From Heliocidaris erythrogramma (lineage: Eukaryota > Echinodermata > Echinoidea > Camarodonta > Echinometridae): a stretch of 64,000 bases of DNA. The stretch lies in contig CM046855.1 of assembly GCA_025617745.1 (NCBI GenBank), positions 14,973,880-15,037,879 on the forward strand, given 5' to 3'. Under the pieces are notes generated by a model. The model was not told the DNA's origin. It saw nothing but the letters and a program-made list of their open reading frames with translations, and made no database searches. Of the stretch, positions 1-11,499 are shown in pieces. The position numbers and the translations under genes were made by a program. Position 1 is the first letter of the stretch. Every line of letters begins with the position of its first letter.

Positions 1-429
1 GGTCTACCTTTTCACAAACTTTCATTTTTGTGCCCCCTCTTTTACTCAATCCTGGATCCGCCCCTGCCTTAATCAGAGAATTTTTTTTTAAGATAGAAGA
101 CTGAAAGGGAGAGGGGGATGAAAGGATTCATTATACTGAACTGGGTTGATGATACCTCCTAAGACCCTATATGAGCTCTCTGGGTGCCCCCCCCCCCCCC
201 CCTTCAATCCTGTCCCATGTCTCTTTCAGCCATTTAGTAAATTAATAGAAACATCATACTCCATAGCCTGGCATACCCTTGAATAATTATGCTCTATATT
301 CCTCTCAATCAACCTCAAGACAAAAAACTTTTTTACAATTGTCTGTATAACTTGATGAATCATGTAATAGACATGGGCCTAATTAAAATAAATTACAATA
401 CGACATAGCAAGCATGACTATTCGTTTAC
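1..429 (-). other. Intron 1 (part) of left-edge hydroxyacid oxidase paralogue
   Basis: Non-coding sequence downstream (minus strand) of the 430-665 exon; the donor reads cg|gtaaacg. It holds a poly-C run near 188-202 and, at about 49-69, the inverted form of a hAT-like terminus (CAGGGGCGGATCCAGG on the minus strand). The following exons of the gene lie beyond position 1. Confidence 0.6.
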
Positions 430-665
430 CGTTTGAAAGCCTCTTGATTGTCTCTTACACTCTGTTCACAATCTGCTCCTCCTGCATAGTAATCGAAAAC
501 ATCGCTTGGCATATTCATCTTGGCATATTCCTCGAAGTCCCGTAAACATACAACCTCTGGCTTGCGTTCTGGATTCTGACTCGACCGCCTTTCCTTCTCC
601 TCGTACGTTTTCTTTTCGCATGACGGCAGTCTGTTTGCAATATCCTGTGTTGCATTGGTCTCCAT
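430..665 (-). CDS. 2-hydroxyacid oxidase paralogue, first coding exon only (partial gene)
   Basis: First coding exon of an FMN-dependent alpha-hydroxyacid oxidase. Residues 1-39 (METNATQDIANRLPSC...) are charged and unlike the family. From VCLRDFEEYAK the exon aligns with the family N-terminus through DVFDYYAGGADCEQSVRDNQ to AFKR. The tyrosine in the DYY motif matches the active-site Tyr of glycolate oxidase. It ends in phase 2 at a good GT donor, exactly where the complete paralogue at 14100-21938 ends its exon 1. The ATG at 663-665 is the first Met after an in-frame TGA, which supports the N-terminal extension. The gene is on the same strand as the complete copy and downstream of it, so the two look like a tandem duplication. 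The substrate loop reads YYAGGAD, against YYRSGAND in the complete copy, so substrate preference may differ. The rest of the gene is off the window. Confidence 0.85.
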
Positions 666-1158
666 TGTAATAAATCCCGGTAATAAATGTGCAGTTCTAA
701 TTCTTCAGAGTTTAAGCAGATATAGTTACATCAATGTCTTTATCAAACTCGTGTGTAAATTTCAAAAAGATTAACCCTCCGTGACCTTGCTGCAGATACC
801 TATCGGGCACTTGATTCACCAAAACAAACTTACATAATTATATCGGATATACGTACATGCACGATGTGAATGCGTGGCACTTGTACTGGCACTGACTTCA
901 CAGCACCAATAGTTGGTTGTTATTACAGGTCCAGTTAATTGGTGTTGCAAAAACATGTGATATATTTCTTGGTTATTCATCGCCAGACCAATTTAGAAGT
1001 AATCTTCGATGAATTCAATGAATTCAAATGGTATGCTTACTTCTGTTTGTCCAAGGTTTTCCAACATGACAACAAACAATAAAACTGTATGCATGCAGGA
1101 TATGGCGCGCGGGATCGTAAATGCTCTCGTAGTGTACAAGGGGAGTCAAGGTTATTTC
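666..1158 (-). promoter_or_regulatory. Region upstream of the hydroxyacid oxidase paralogue
   Basis: Probable 5' UTR and promoter side of the left-edge gene, bounded on the far side by a hAT-like element. It is mostly unique sequence. I see no clear TATA box and no other gene. The role is inferred from position only. Confidence 0.3.
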
Positions 1159-3021
1159 CACAGGCGTAGCCAGGATTTTTCAATAGGGGGGACGGGCAGA
1201 CTTGAAGGATCCAACCGCATAGCCAGGATTTCATTTTAGGGGAGGATTTAGGGGATAGGCGGTTGTGAGCACGCGAAGAGTGCGAAATTGGTGATGAGCA
1301 CGCGCAAAGCGTGCTCCCGAGGGGGTGGGTGCAGGGAGGGGGAAGTTTTCCCCCTCCCGCGTAAAGCGCGAAAGCTCTGACGTTTTATAGCAAATTTGAG
1401 AGAAAGTTATTTCGACGTCCGGACTGCTTTTCAGTTATTTGGACGTAATACTGCACTGTAACAGGGATGGGTGCAGGGAGGGGAGGGGGGGGGGCGGGTC
1501 CGCTTCTGGCGCGAAAGTTCTGACGCCCCTGTTAGCAAATTTGAGAAAGATAACGGCTTGCAGAAACCATTTTTAGGCGGGAAGTTTAGTTCGATATTCC
1601 CCTTTCCCGCGCGAAGTGCGAAAGCTCTTTCGTTTTACAGCAAATCTGAGAGAAACGGGCTCGTAACACTTTCTCTAGGCGGAAAGTTAGTTCGACACCC
1701 ATGCTGCTTTTCACTTATTTGGACGCAATACTGCACTGTAACAGGGGTGGGTGCAGGGAGGTGGAGTTTCCCCCTTCCCGCGCGAAGCGCGAAAGCTCTG
1801 ACGTTTTAGCACCTTTTTTTAAAGCGGAATTTTAGTTCGACGCCCTGACTGCTTTTCAGGGTTTGGTGCAGGGAGGGGGGGGGGGGAGTTTCCCCCTTCC
1901 CGGGCGAAGCAAATTTGAGAGAAAGATAACGGCTCATAGCAACCTTTTTTAGGCGGAAAGTTATTTCGACGTCCGGACTGCTTTTCAGTTATTTGGACGT
2001 AATACTGCAAAGTAACAGGGATGGGGGTGGGAACCCTTCCCGCGCGAAGCGCGAAAGCTCTGACGTTTAGCAAATTTATGAGAAAGATAAACGGCTCGTA
2101 GCAAACCTTTTTTTTTAAGGCGGAAAGTTAAAGTTCGACTCCCTGACTGCTTTTCAGTTATTTGGACGCAATACTGAACTGTATGTGACAGGGGTTTGTG
2201 CAGGGAGGGGGAGTTTCCCCCTTCCCGCGCGGAGCGCGAAAGCTCTGACGTTTTAGCACCTTTTTTAAAGCGGAATTTTAGTTCGACGCCTTGACTGCTT
2301 TTCAGGGTTTGGTGCAGGGGGGGGGGGGGGTTTCCCCCTTCCCGGGCGAAGCACGAAAGCTCTAACGTTTTAGCAAATTTGAGAGAAAGATAGCGGCTCA
2401 TAGCAACCTTTTTTAGGCGGAAAGTTATTTCGACGTCCGGACTGCTTTCAGTTATTTGGACGTAATACTGCAAAGTAACAGGAATGGGGGTGGGAACCCT
2501 TCCCGCGCGAAGCGCGAAAGCTCTGACGTTTAGCAAATTTATGAGAAAGATAAACGGCTCGTAGCAAACCTTTTTTTTAAGGCGGAAAGTTAAAGTTCGA
2601 CTCCCTGACTGCTTTTCAGTTATTTGGACGCAATACTGAACTGTATGTGACAAGGGTTGGTGCAGGGAGGGGGAGTTTCCCCCTTCCCGCGCGAAGCGCG
2701 AAAGCTCAGATTTTTTTCGCAAATTTTAGAGAAAGATAACAGCGCATAGCTCAAATTTTTTTTAGGCGGAAAGTTATAGTTCGACTCCCGGACTGCTTTG
2801 TCAATTATTTGGACGCAACATGTCACTGTAACAGAGGTGGGTGCAGGGAGAGGAGAGTTATTTTCCCCTTCCCGCGACGATTTAGCAAATTTTTAGAAAA
2901 AGATAACGGCTTGTAGCGCCTTTCAAGTCCCTTTCCCCTCACCTTTTTTTTTTGTTTTGTTTTAGTGACTGAATAGATGGGGGCATTTGCCCCCTTTGGC
3001 CACCCCCTGTCTACGCCAGTG
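1159..3021. mobile_element. hAT-like non-autonomous DNA transposon with tandem-repeat interior
   Basis: The ends are inverted repeats: CACAGGCGTAGCCAGG on the left matches the reverse complement of the right end (CACTGGCGTAGACAGG) at all but a couple of positions. The element is flanked by a perfect 8-bp direct repeat, GTTATTTC, at 1151-1158 and 3022-3029, the target-site length of the hAT superfamily. The interior is about nine degenerate units built around a GCGCGAAGCGCGAAAGCTC motif, a CCCTCCCTGCACC stretch and a TATTTGGACG(C/T)AATACTG stretch. The 2078-2235 and 2539-2700 segments are nearly identical, giving a higher-order period of about 460 bp. The long open frames inside are translations of repeats; no transposase is present. 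Confidence 0.8.
1300..2930. repeat. Degenerate tandem repeat array inside hAT-like element
   Basis: The phrase cgaaagctctgacg or a close variant recurs near 1371, 1510, 1620, 1791, 2053, 2239, 2357, 2517 and 2700. Each copy sits between a G-rich run and a short T run. Units vary from roughly 120 to 280 bp. Confidence 0.8.
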
Positions 3022-5140
3022 GTTATTTCACAAGATATTTAATGGGTCTGTAAAATGATCATTGATCAATCATGAAATGGTCAAACTCGATGAAAAGATC
3101 ATACAAATGATGTTCATTACTAACTTTATAGAATGTACATTTCAGATGAACTTTACTCTATGAAGACAGAGGCCAATATCTCAATGGACATATAGAACTC
3201 ATTATTATTATTATTATTCAAATTAAATTCTCAATCATTAATCCTTACTAGTATTCCATACGGAATTGATTCTATGAAAAGACGTAGGCCAATATGGACC
3301 TATAGTCATACTTATTTATTAAAAAGAAATTTCTAAGTCATTAATAATTTTTGAGTGGAATGAATAAATAAAAGTGTATGTTAAACAAGACTAGTAGTAT
3401 TAGCATTGAGCAAGAATTCTGGTGGCAAAAGGTCGCGCTGCCTCGGCACGAGTGTGTAAACTCGAGTTACATACGATGCAACTCAAAGCAGGGCGGGGGG
3501 GGGGGGGGGGGGGGGGTGTGCTGGTTTTGAGATGGTTGGTGTGACGACAGATGCAGATGACACCAATATGCCGTTACTATTTCAGGGGCGGATCCAGGAT
3601 TTCCCAATAGGGGGGACGGAAATTTGAAAATTGCAAAGTTCAATCCCCAATTTCATCAACTCATTACATAGGAGTACCGTACCTGTATCTGCGCGCGGGC
3701 TCAATTTCGAACTCAACGTGACAAGTGTCTCTTGTACAAATTAACATACGTATTTCCGCGAGGACTGACGTCACTTGCCCGATCAATTTGTGGATTCTAC
3801 ATCTGGCGAGCGAGCGAAGCAAGCGAGCAAATTTTTGGCACTTTAATTTTACACCCTTTAGAGGAAATATTATTACCAAAATATACGAGATAAGGTATTT
3901 ACATCTGATATTCGGGCAGTTCGCTCTGCTGCCTGAACATCGGGTGACTTTGTTGGTTTGTTTATTCATTGGAACATACAAGTCATTTATATACATTTGA
4001 ATTCTGAATGTGAGTATATTGAAAAAAAGAACACAGGAGACCGTCGTCATGAGCGAATTGCTTGATATCGACGAATTTTGCACTGTCATCCGACTTTCGA
4101 GGATGGCGCTGGGCCAGCGCTACAGGGTGGGGGAGGGGGGGGGGGGCAAGGGGGCGGTTGTCCCCTATGATTTATCAAGTGACGACCCTCCCCTTAAAAA
4201 AGAAACAGAAGAAACAAAAGAATATATATATATAGGCTCTATTTTATGTTAATATACATGTATAATTCGTTGGAATGACCCAGTTGTGCATGGGTCGGTC
4301 AATGGAGGTGCGCACCAGCTTTGATTTTCATTATCAGATTATTCATCAATTGTCTATTGTTTTGAACTACTTTGGTTATATTTTTTTGTATCATCATCAT
4401 CACTATCATCATCATCATCATTGTCATTATTTGTTCATCTAAAACATGAATAATCTCAGTTGTGGGCAAGGGGGCAGTATGCCTGCCCACTTATCGTCGC
4501 CAAACTCGACTCTTTGGCTCGCTTTAATCGCATGCAGTTCATGAGTAGAGCAGAACTGCATATTATGCAAAGAATAGAGTTAAAAGAAAAAGAATAGAAA
4601 AAAATTAATATGGGATATTAAAGAGAATGTAGGAGTAGGGTATAGCAACTTGAACTGATCAAAAAGAAATTTTCCATTCTCATCATAAGTTCCATCTTTT
4701 TCAAAGGGTGTGCGTATAGGCTTAATAACGTTATAGTTCGTTGAAACCCCAAAGTCTGTGGGTCGTCTTGCCCCTCCTATGAAAATACCCTTGCGCCACC
4801 CCTGACAAAGGTGTCAATGAACGTTTAGGTGAGTGTGTTCTAACCATATAGGCCTGTACATGTGGAGCATGCATGTTGCTTTAATGTTCATGGTTCAACA
4901 GCCCTGCTTGCTAGTCTGAATTCAGTTGCCGTAAAGCATTGTAAGGACATCACATACACACACATTGACTCCTGTACAAGAGTTGAAAATTTGACAAAAT
5001 GTGGAAGCTACCTTGAAAAATAATCTTGAATTTAATTAAACTGATATATATATAGATTAAATCACCTCCAACAAGGGGTGTCGATCCGTGTTCATGATGG
5101 GGGGGGGGGGGGGGGGGGGTGACCGGCCGGCGAGGAAGTG
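3022..5140. other. Intergenic, no gene recognised
   Basis: AT-rich sequence with an uninterrupted G run (about 3495-3516), a hAT-type terminus beginning CAGGGGCGGATCCAGG at 3583, a gagcgaagcaagcgagc phrase near 3810, an AT microsatellite near 4220 and an imperfect ATC repeat near 4390-4430. Open frames here are short and resemble no known family. Confidence 0.5.
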
Positions 5141-5144
5141 AAGT

Positions 5145-6550
5145 CAGTGGCATTATCTAGGCATTATGGGGCCCGGGGCAAGCAATGAAGTTACCCCCCC
5201 CCCCCCCCCCCAGAGTGCCTAAACTTATCTACGTTATTGTACAAAGTTTAACGAGGGAGCAAAGCGACCGAGCAAAAAAATGTTATAACCGTAAACAACG
5301 CAATTTCTTGTGCATTTTACCCAGGAAATTTTGCAATTGACCACCGCAATTGAGCGGTAGAGAAGCTCAAATTGTATACATTGATAAACGGTTTTCTGTT
5401 CACTCACTTCTATACCAGGAGCAAAAGTAACAAAAACCCTAGCCTATAAGCTTGAGAAAGAGTCGATAAAATCAGCAAGGCGACCTGAATTTGAAATTCC
5501 TTTCAAAAGTTGAACCTTTGCAAATGCTACAAAATATAGCAGGAGTCATATGAAACTTACATGTAGCGAGCAAAGCAATTACATCTTTATTTTTTCAAAT
5601 TCTGAACCCTATTTAAGAACTATAATGGGCAGTGGCGTATCTAGGGATTATGGCGCCCGGGGCAAACAAATAAGCGCCCCAACCCCCGAGTCCCCAAACT
5701 TATTTAAGTTATTGTAGAAGTGAGGGAGCAAGGCGACCAAGCGGCAATTTTTCCATTTTTACTCAGGAAATTTTGCAGTTGACTACTGCTATTGAGCAAT
5801 CGAGAAGTTCGAATTTTGTACATTGATAAACGGTTTTCTATTCATTCACTTCTAAAACTGGGAGGAAACTTAACGAAAACCCTTGAGAAGTAGTCGAGAA
5901 ATTCAGCAAGGCGACCGAAAGTTGGGATTTCATTCAAATGTTGCAAATGCTGTTTTATACAGTTTATTGCGGGCGCAATATATCTAGCAAGATTCAGATG
6001 AAACTTATTACATGATAGCGAGCAGAGCAACGACAATTACATTTTTATTTTTCAAATTTTGAACCCTTTAAGCTGTTTGAGAACTATATACGGGGGGGGG
6101 GGGGGCGCAAAATTACGAGATCCTTAACGCTAACAGATAGGCAAGGGAGTAAAGCATTAACCGTTCGGATTTGGGGGGCGCATAATCCGTAAGCATTATG
6201 ATTTTTCTTCATTTACCCCGTTTCCTTTCTCTTTTGCGTTTTTTGCGCCCCCTCCAAGTGCGGCCCGGGGCACGTACGTTCCACGCCCCTCCCATGTCCC
6301 CCTAGATACACCACTGATACTGGGGGCGCAAAATTACGAGATCCTGAAAGAAAATAATTGTGCGAGTCTGCAAAGCGACCGAGCTTTGGAAAATTTTTGC
6401 GCATTTCAGACCTTCAAAATCTACATTTGGGGCGCATAATCCGTAAGGATTAAGATTTTTTCTTCATTTCCCCCTTATTTTCTTTCTCTCCTTTGCTTTT
6501 TTTTTCGCCCCCTCCCAGTGCCGCCCTGCCCCCTAGATACGCCACCGAGC
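5145..6550. repeat. Cluster of hAT-like repeat copies with gcgaccgagc motifs
   Basis: CAGTGG-type left ends occur at 5145 and 5630, and inverted CTAGATAC(A/G)CCAC right ends at about 6302-6316 and 6533-6548. The interiors repeat phrases such as gagggagcaaagcgaccgagc, ttttgcagttgac and cggttttct(a/g)ttca. The sequence ggcgcaaaattacgagatcc occurs at about 6105 and 6326, so at least two related elements are nested or adjacent. There is no coding capacity. Confidence 0.65.
5630..6316. mobile_element. hAT-like MITE, 687 bp
   Basis: The left end CAGTGGCGTATCTAGGG matches the inverted right end CAGTGGTGTATCTAGGG. The flanking 8-mers are ataatggg (5622-5629) and atactggg (6317-6324), which agree at seven of eight positions, consistent with a hAT target duplication. 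It contains no transposase. Confidence 0.65.
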
Positions 6551-6559
6551 GAAGCGACC

Positions 6560-7445
6560 GAGCCGGGGGGAGGGTGTGGGAGGGGGGTATCCCCCTCCAA
6601 CACCAGGGACTTAAAAAAAAAAAGCCTATAACTAAAAGGACTGACTCCTTATTTAATGTGTAAGTTCATCATTGCTGTACCTTATTTTGTTACAAGGGAA
6701 ATATTCTTATAGACATGTATGAAAAAATGAAATAATGATTTCATATAATATAGTTAAACAAGGAAAGTTGGGACATGACATCACCAGCTCACTCATTACA
6801 TATTCATGATGACATGCATAGAACTGTTTCCCAAAATAATGCAAAACTTAAAAATTCAATAACTTCGTTATTTTTTATCGGATTTCGATGAAATTTTTAG
6901 TGTTTTGCTTGTTTAATTTTACTTTATTCATTCAATTAATATTATTTTCAGACCGGAGTATCCCTTTTAACTTGCATTTTAGAGCATCCCAAAATGTTTT
7001 TTAATGAATAGAAGGAATGCATGGATCTACGCCAATGGACGGAACCCCTTAATTGAGAATAACAATGCGAGCGAACAAATTTTCTTCGATATTTGGATTG
7101 TTTCGCATTGAAATTATGGCATTTCTTATTTCCTTAATTCTGATCATTAAATAATGTGATGGTATTTAAAGATCAAACATAATCATAAGTTTTAAGGTAA
7201 TGTATAACAATTCTTGTTTATTTTATCCAAAATATTGGGGGATAATATAGGCCATCCCCCACCTCAATTTTTTTTTGGGGATATATGTAGAGCTCTGCCC
7301 CCTCAAACAAATAAAGGGCTTCCAAATTTTTGGGACTGGCCCAACCGGCCAAAATGTCCTTATTCTGCCGCTCTTTGAAGGGGCCAGGCGGCCTTATCAA
7401 GAGTGATTTAGCACTAACCTTATAGTAAATAAAGCTTGACATCAT
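6560..7445. other. Intergenic, no gene recognised
   Basis: AT-rich sequence without a supported exon, RNA gene or clear element boundary. Open frames are short and resemble no family. Confidence 0.4.
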
Positions 7446-7617
7446 GTGTGGCCGGCCCCTTTATTCAATAACCGCTTCAAAGGCCCCATGAATGACAACC
7501 TCCTCCTCCCGGATCTGCCCATTGCACTTCTGCAGGTTCTGCTCCACTTTGTAGGGGGCCGGGCTCGACCTTATCATGAGTGCACCCCAATGCGGAGCGC
7601 AAATGAACATGTGCACA

Positions 7618-7643
7618 CCCTACCACCCCCCCCCCCCCCCCCC
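7618..7643. repeat. Poly-C run
   Basis: A run of more than twenty cytosines, one of many poly-G/poly-C tracts in the window (also near 3495, 5098, 5195, 17340, 20361). Confidence 0.9.
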
Positions 7644-7850
7644 CCATTCCCTTATCCAACGCTGCCGTCACGGTCACGGCCGGTGTAGCTACACCGGCCC
7701 CCTCTTTTCAAATAAATTCTTCAGGAATGGCTCGAAATTTCTTTGGAGGGGCATTATCGTCAGCGCATTTCCACTAAGCATTTCAGACACTGCGTTTATG
7801 CTGAGATTTTTGGGGGAAATAGGTTGCATTCCGACTTAATTTTCCACAAG

Positions 7851-8028
7851 CCTGGGGGGTGTTTCATAAAGCCGTTCGTAAAGTTACGAATGACTTTACG
7901 AACGACTGGAACATGTTCTTGTGTGCTATACTAATCAGATTCTCAATCATTTAGCACAAGAACTGATCACCAGTCGTGCGTAAAGTCGTGCGTAACTTAT
8001 ACGAACAGCTTTATGAAACACCCCCAGG
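7851..8028. mobile_element. Snap-back MITE (TTTCATAAA family)
   Basis: Terminal inverted repeats of about 30 bp: CCTGGGGGGTGTTTCATAAAG at the left against the inverted right end CCTGGGGGTGTTTCATAAAG. The inner arms also pair (cgttcgtaaagttacg with inverted cgttcgtataagttacg). About 178 bp, no coding sequence. Similar elements with gtttcataaa termini occur at 33165, 41121 and 63356. Confidence 0.75.
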
Positions 8029-8079
8029 ACCGTCTCGGGTTTCGCACGTGCTTGACCCCTCAAATGTCAATGCCCCCCC

Positions 8080-8240
8080 CCCCCTCTCTCTCTATCTTTC
8101 TCTTTCTTTCTTTCTTTCTTTTCTTCCTAATCTTTTTTCCTTATTTTCTTTCCCCCTTTTTCTCCTCCTTTCTTCCTCCTTTCTTTCTTCTTCTTTCTCT
8201 TTCCCCCTCTTTTTTCTTTTTTTTTCGCCGCCAATAGGGG
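8080..8240. repeat. Pyrimidine-rich (CTTT/CCTT) low-complexity tract
   Basis: Long T/C-only stretch of ctttctttctttc type; open frames across it are artefacts of composition. Confidence 0.85.
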
Positions 8241-8923
8241 GGGGGGCCGCGGCCGATTGGCCCCCCCCCCTGGATCCGCTAGTGCTATTTGGAACTCCTG
8301 GCGAAATTATCCGGAATAATCGTCGCGACTTGTCAGCTTCGCGAAAATGGGCGGGTTGGACTCAACTTGTATTCTGTTATTTCTATGGCTCCTTCTAATA
8401 TTGACTCGGGCCTATACTGTTATTGTCAAACTGTTTAGCTTATATTTTTTTACATTCCCTGTGTATTATTTTTCTGTATGATATTCGTAGACAGACGTTA
8501 CGAACTCTAACTTTGAACGAAAAAGTGATCGACCGTCACCAAAGCCGCCAACGAAATGTCGATGTATGGGAGCTGGGAGGAATATGAATGAAACTCCTTG
8601 CCTTGGGAGGGTCGACGGTATTTCTTTTTTATAAGCCTATCCAGGTGCCAATGCCCCCTGTATGATCCGCTAAAGATAGGGTCATCCACGGGACATAGGA
8701 GTCGAGACTATGTGACGGTGTGATTTTGTCTGTATTATCTCCTCCTTCCGTGCTTCCGGGAAGGGGGGCCGGGGACATCCCCAAGGTGGTAGGTATGTGC
8801 CACTGGCAAGACGAAAAGGGGGCTTCGGAACTACTAACAATTTAGATAAAAGGGGTCTTTGGAACTGGATTACAATATAAATACATGTATGAGGCTCAGG
8901 AACTGGTTGTTATTGAAATACAA

Positions 8924-9465
8924 GTATGATTTGATTTTTTGATTTTGATTTGATTTTATTTTATTCACCAACAATAACATGTGTACAAGATTGTCACACA
9001 GTAAATATTGTTACAGGATTGAAACTTAAATGATAATAGCTGGTAAATGGGACCAGAAATAGCACAAGTGCTAGTCGAGCCTGGCCCCTCTACAAAATTT
9101 ACATAGTAGAAGATATTAATTCCATTACAAACATAACAATTACAACCACATACATAGATAGCATGGTGTTACATGTACATGTACATGGATATAGAGAGTA
9201 AAACATTATACTTCATTACTTAAAATGTTCTTTTAATGATTTCCTAAAACTACTTCTGGATGATTTCAATTTAATATCAGTTGGTATTCTATTCCATAAA
9301 TCACTTCCTAAAAAAGAAAGAGAAAATTGTCCTTGGGTAGTCCTTAATTTGGTAAATGCACCTGTCGACCTGTTTTTTGTCTCGTTAAATAATTGTGCTG
9401 TATTGTATCACAATAGTCTATTAAAGAGTGGGGTAAGTTGTTATTACCCAGGTCATACATGAAAT
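8924..9465 (-). mobile_element. 5'-truncated non-LTR retrotransposon (LINE) 3' end
   Basis: On the minus strand the stretch near 9216-9350 encodes FLGSDLWNRIPTDIKLKSS followed by SFRKSLKEHFK and a stop at 9216-9218. This resembles the C-terminal tail of many CR1/L2-like LINE reverse transcriptases (a ...LWN.(L/I)P..IK...S...F...LK motif). An upstream piece (DTIQHNYLTRQKTGRQ) is in another frame, so at least one frameshift is present. Downstream of the stop is a short 3' UTR and a tail of aaatc/aaaatc-type simple repeats at about 8924-8966, as in LINEs that end in microsatellites. The copy is decayed and immobile. Confidence 0.7.
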
Positions 9466-10258
9466 ACAAGGATCATCGGCATTATGTTGTTTTCATATAT
9501 ATATATATATTAACGCTCACTGCACATGCAGTTTGAGCACTGTCTTAGATTGCGTGGAGAGTCTCTATGTGAGACGTTCACTATTTGCGTTATATGCAAT
9601 GCTCACTGCTCGCAGTTTGAGCACTCTGGTGACTCCACTATGCAATTCTTCCCCACAATGTGTAACCGCACAACAAGGGTCCCAAGTCCTTGTGTTGCCA
9701 TAAAGCCATTATGGTAATAGCCATATATATATCCCTTTGGAGAGGGAGAGAGAGAGAGATATATATTTTCGATTTTATTGGCACTTCATTGTTTTGTTAG
9801 CATTCTCTCACGTACTCGATAGAGTACAATGTATCAGCAGCATTCAGAAAATCCTATATCACATGCAGGGTGGTGGGGTGTGGGAGTACGTGCCCCATGC
9901 CCTCCGTTCAGTACTCTCATGTGTAGTCTAATTTATTTAATACTTTGGATCAATTGTTCAGGTTGAGAAGCACGTATATGTATTTCTAGTACATGTAGTA
10001 CGTTTACTGCACACACATTAACTTTATACATACACGCCCCTCGTATTTTGTGTACTGGGTCTATGATAATGTCAAAGTCAATGTAGGCTATACAAACACT
10101 GGTTGAATCTGGGACCCTAACATACATGTAGAAGGCAAATAGAGCAGGGGCAGTGGGAGAATGTTCAATTCAACAAAACTGCTAATCCTTGAGGTTGAAA
10201 TGATCCACATTTTATGCCTATATCATGCACTATGATTGAAAACACATTGCTTCCCTTT

Positions 10259-10405
10259 CTAGTAGTAGTAGTACTTAGTAGTAGTAATTATAGTAGTAGT
10301 AGTAGTAATAATAATAATAATAAGGTATTTCCATATACAATGTATTATGTTCAAATGCGCTTTACAATGATATTAACGGAATAAGGGAGTTTTGAGGAGC
10401 TTTTT

Positions 10406-10450
<45 letters not shown>

Positions 10451-10470
10451 TGTATGTATGTATGTATTTA
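10259..10470. repeat. (TAG)n / (TAA)n / (TATG)n microsatellites
   Basis: A (TAG)n block with TAA triplets at about 10259-10322, then an uninterrupted (TAG)n run at about 10407-10450, followed by a few TATG units. Confidence 0.95.
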
Positions 10471-11349
10471 TATATTTTTCTTACTTTCATTATCATCAAC
10501 AGGAGCATCATCATTGTTATTATTATATCATTATTATTATGTGTGTTACCTTAGTGTGGATTATTTTCATTATCTTGAACAGTTCAAGAGAGATGTACTA
10601 CATAAAGTGAATTATACCCCGCCTTTATACACCTTAGTTAGTTTAGATTTCGTAGTCATTCGACTCCCAAAGTGTGCACTTTTTGCGATGGCACCCCCTT
10701 CCCTCCATTTTAAACATAGGTTTAAGGTTTCCTTATTGAAATTGATTATTATAAACTCTGATATTTCCTTCTCCGAATTCAGTGGTGTGGAATTGACTTG
10801 GACAGCCCCACGTGATGCAGACGTCAAATAGTTGAGATGTTCAAATTTAAAAAAATGTTTGGGCCTACAAACGGGCCCGGGGGCATTATATACAATGTTC
10901 ATCATGGCGGATACGCCAACCCATGTCCAACGCAATAACGCCCAACACTCTATCCCAACAAAGTATGTAATTGCCAAGTATAAGTTTTTCTTCTTCTTTT
11001 TCTCTACTAAATAGTATGTTTCTATGACAATTTATTCTCTAAATTGTATTCCCCTGAAAGAAATTAATATAGGTAGGTCTATCCTTTACCACACACTCGA
11101 CCCATCATGCTTATTTTTGTAATAGGTCTGTGACATTTCGAATAGTGATTGAAGGAAGGCACACAATCATTGGACTTTGATTTTATCCCTCGGCCCATAA
11201 GAACAAATACATAAATTGTAAAAAAAGTGTCAGTCAAGGTCCTGAAACTTGTTAAATAATGATAATGATAATCGAACGCCGGACTGACAAACCTTAAATA
11301 AGACTTACATTCACCAAATATTATGGATTTGTATATCCTGACAATGTAT

Positions 11350-11385
11350 TTTATTATCTCTCTCTCTCTCTCTCTCTCCATCTCT
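11350..11385. repeat. (TC)n microsatellite
   Basis: Dinucleotide TC run. Confidence 0.9.
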
Positions 11386-11499
11386 CCCTATTTTTCTGCC
11401 AGCTTGGGATGGTATGGAGGTGGGGGTGCCTCATTGGTGCTATGCGACTGTGTATTTCTGATAATTATGTTTGTTCTATGTAATCCTTTACACCCAAAA

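Noticed and set aside
1985..2722. 245-codon open frame, the longest in the window
   Set aside because: It lies entirely inside the tandem repeat of the hAT-like element and repeats itself; there is no domain or splice evidence.
3583..4804. hAT-like element from CAGGGGCGGATCCAGG (3583) to an inverted end near 4804
   Set aside because: The ends match only partly and the flanking 8-mers (tactattt and acaaaggt) do not agree, so the boundary pair is not supported.
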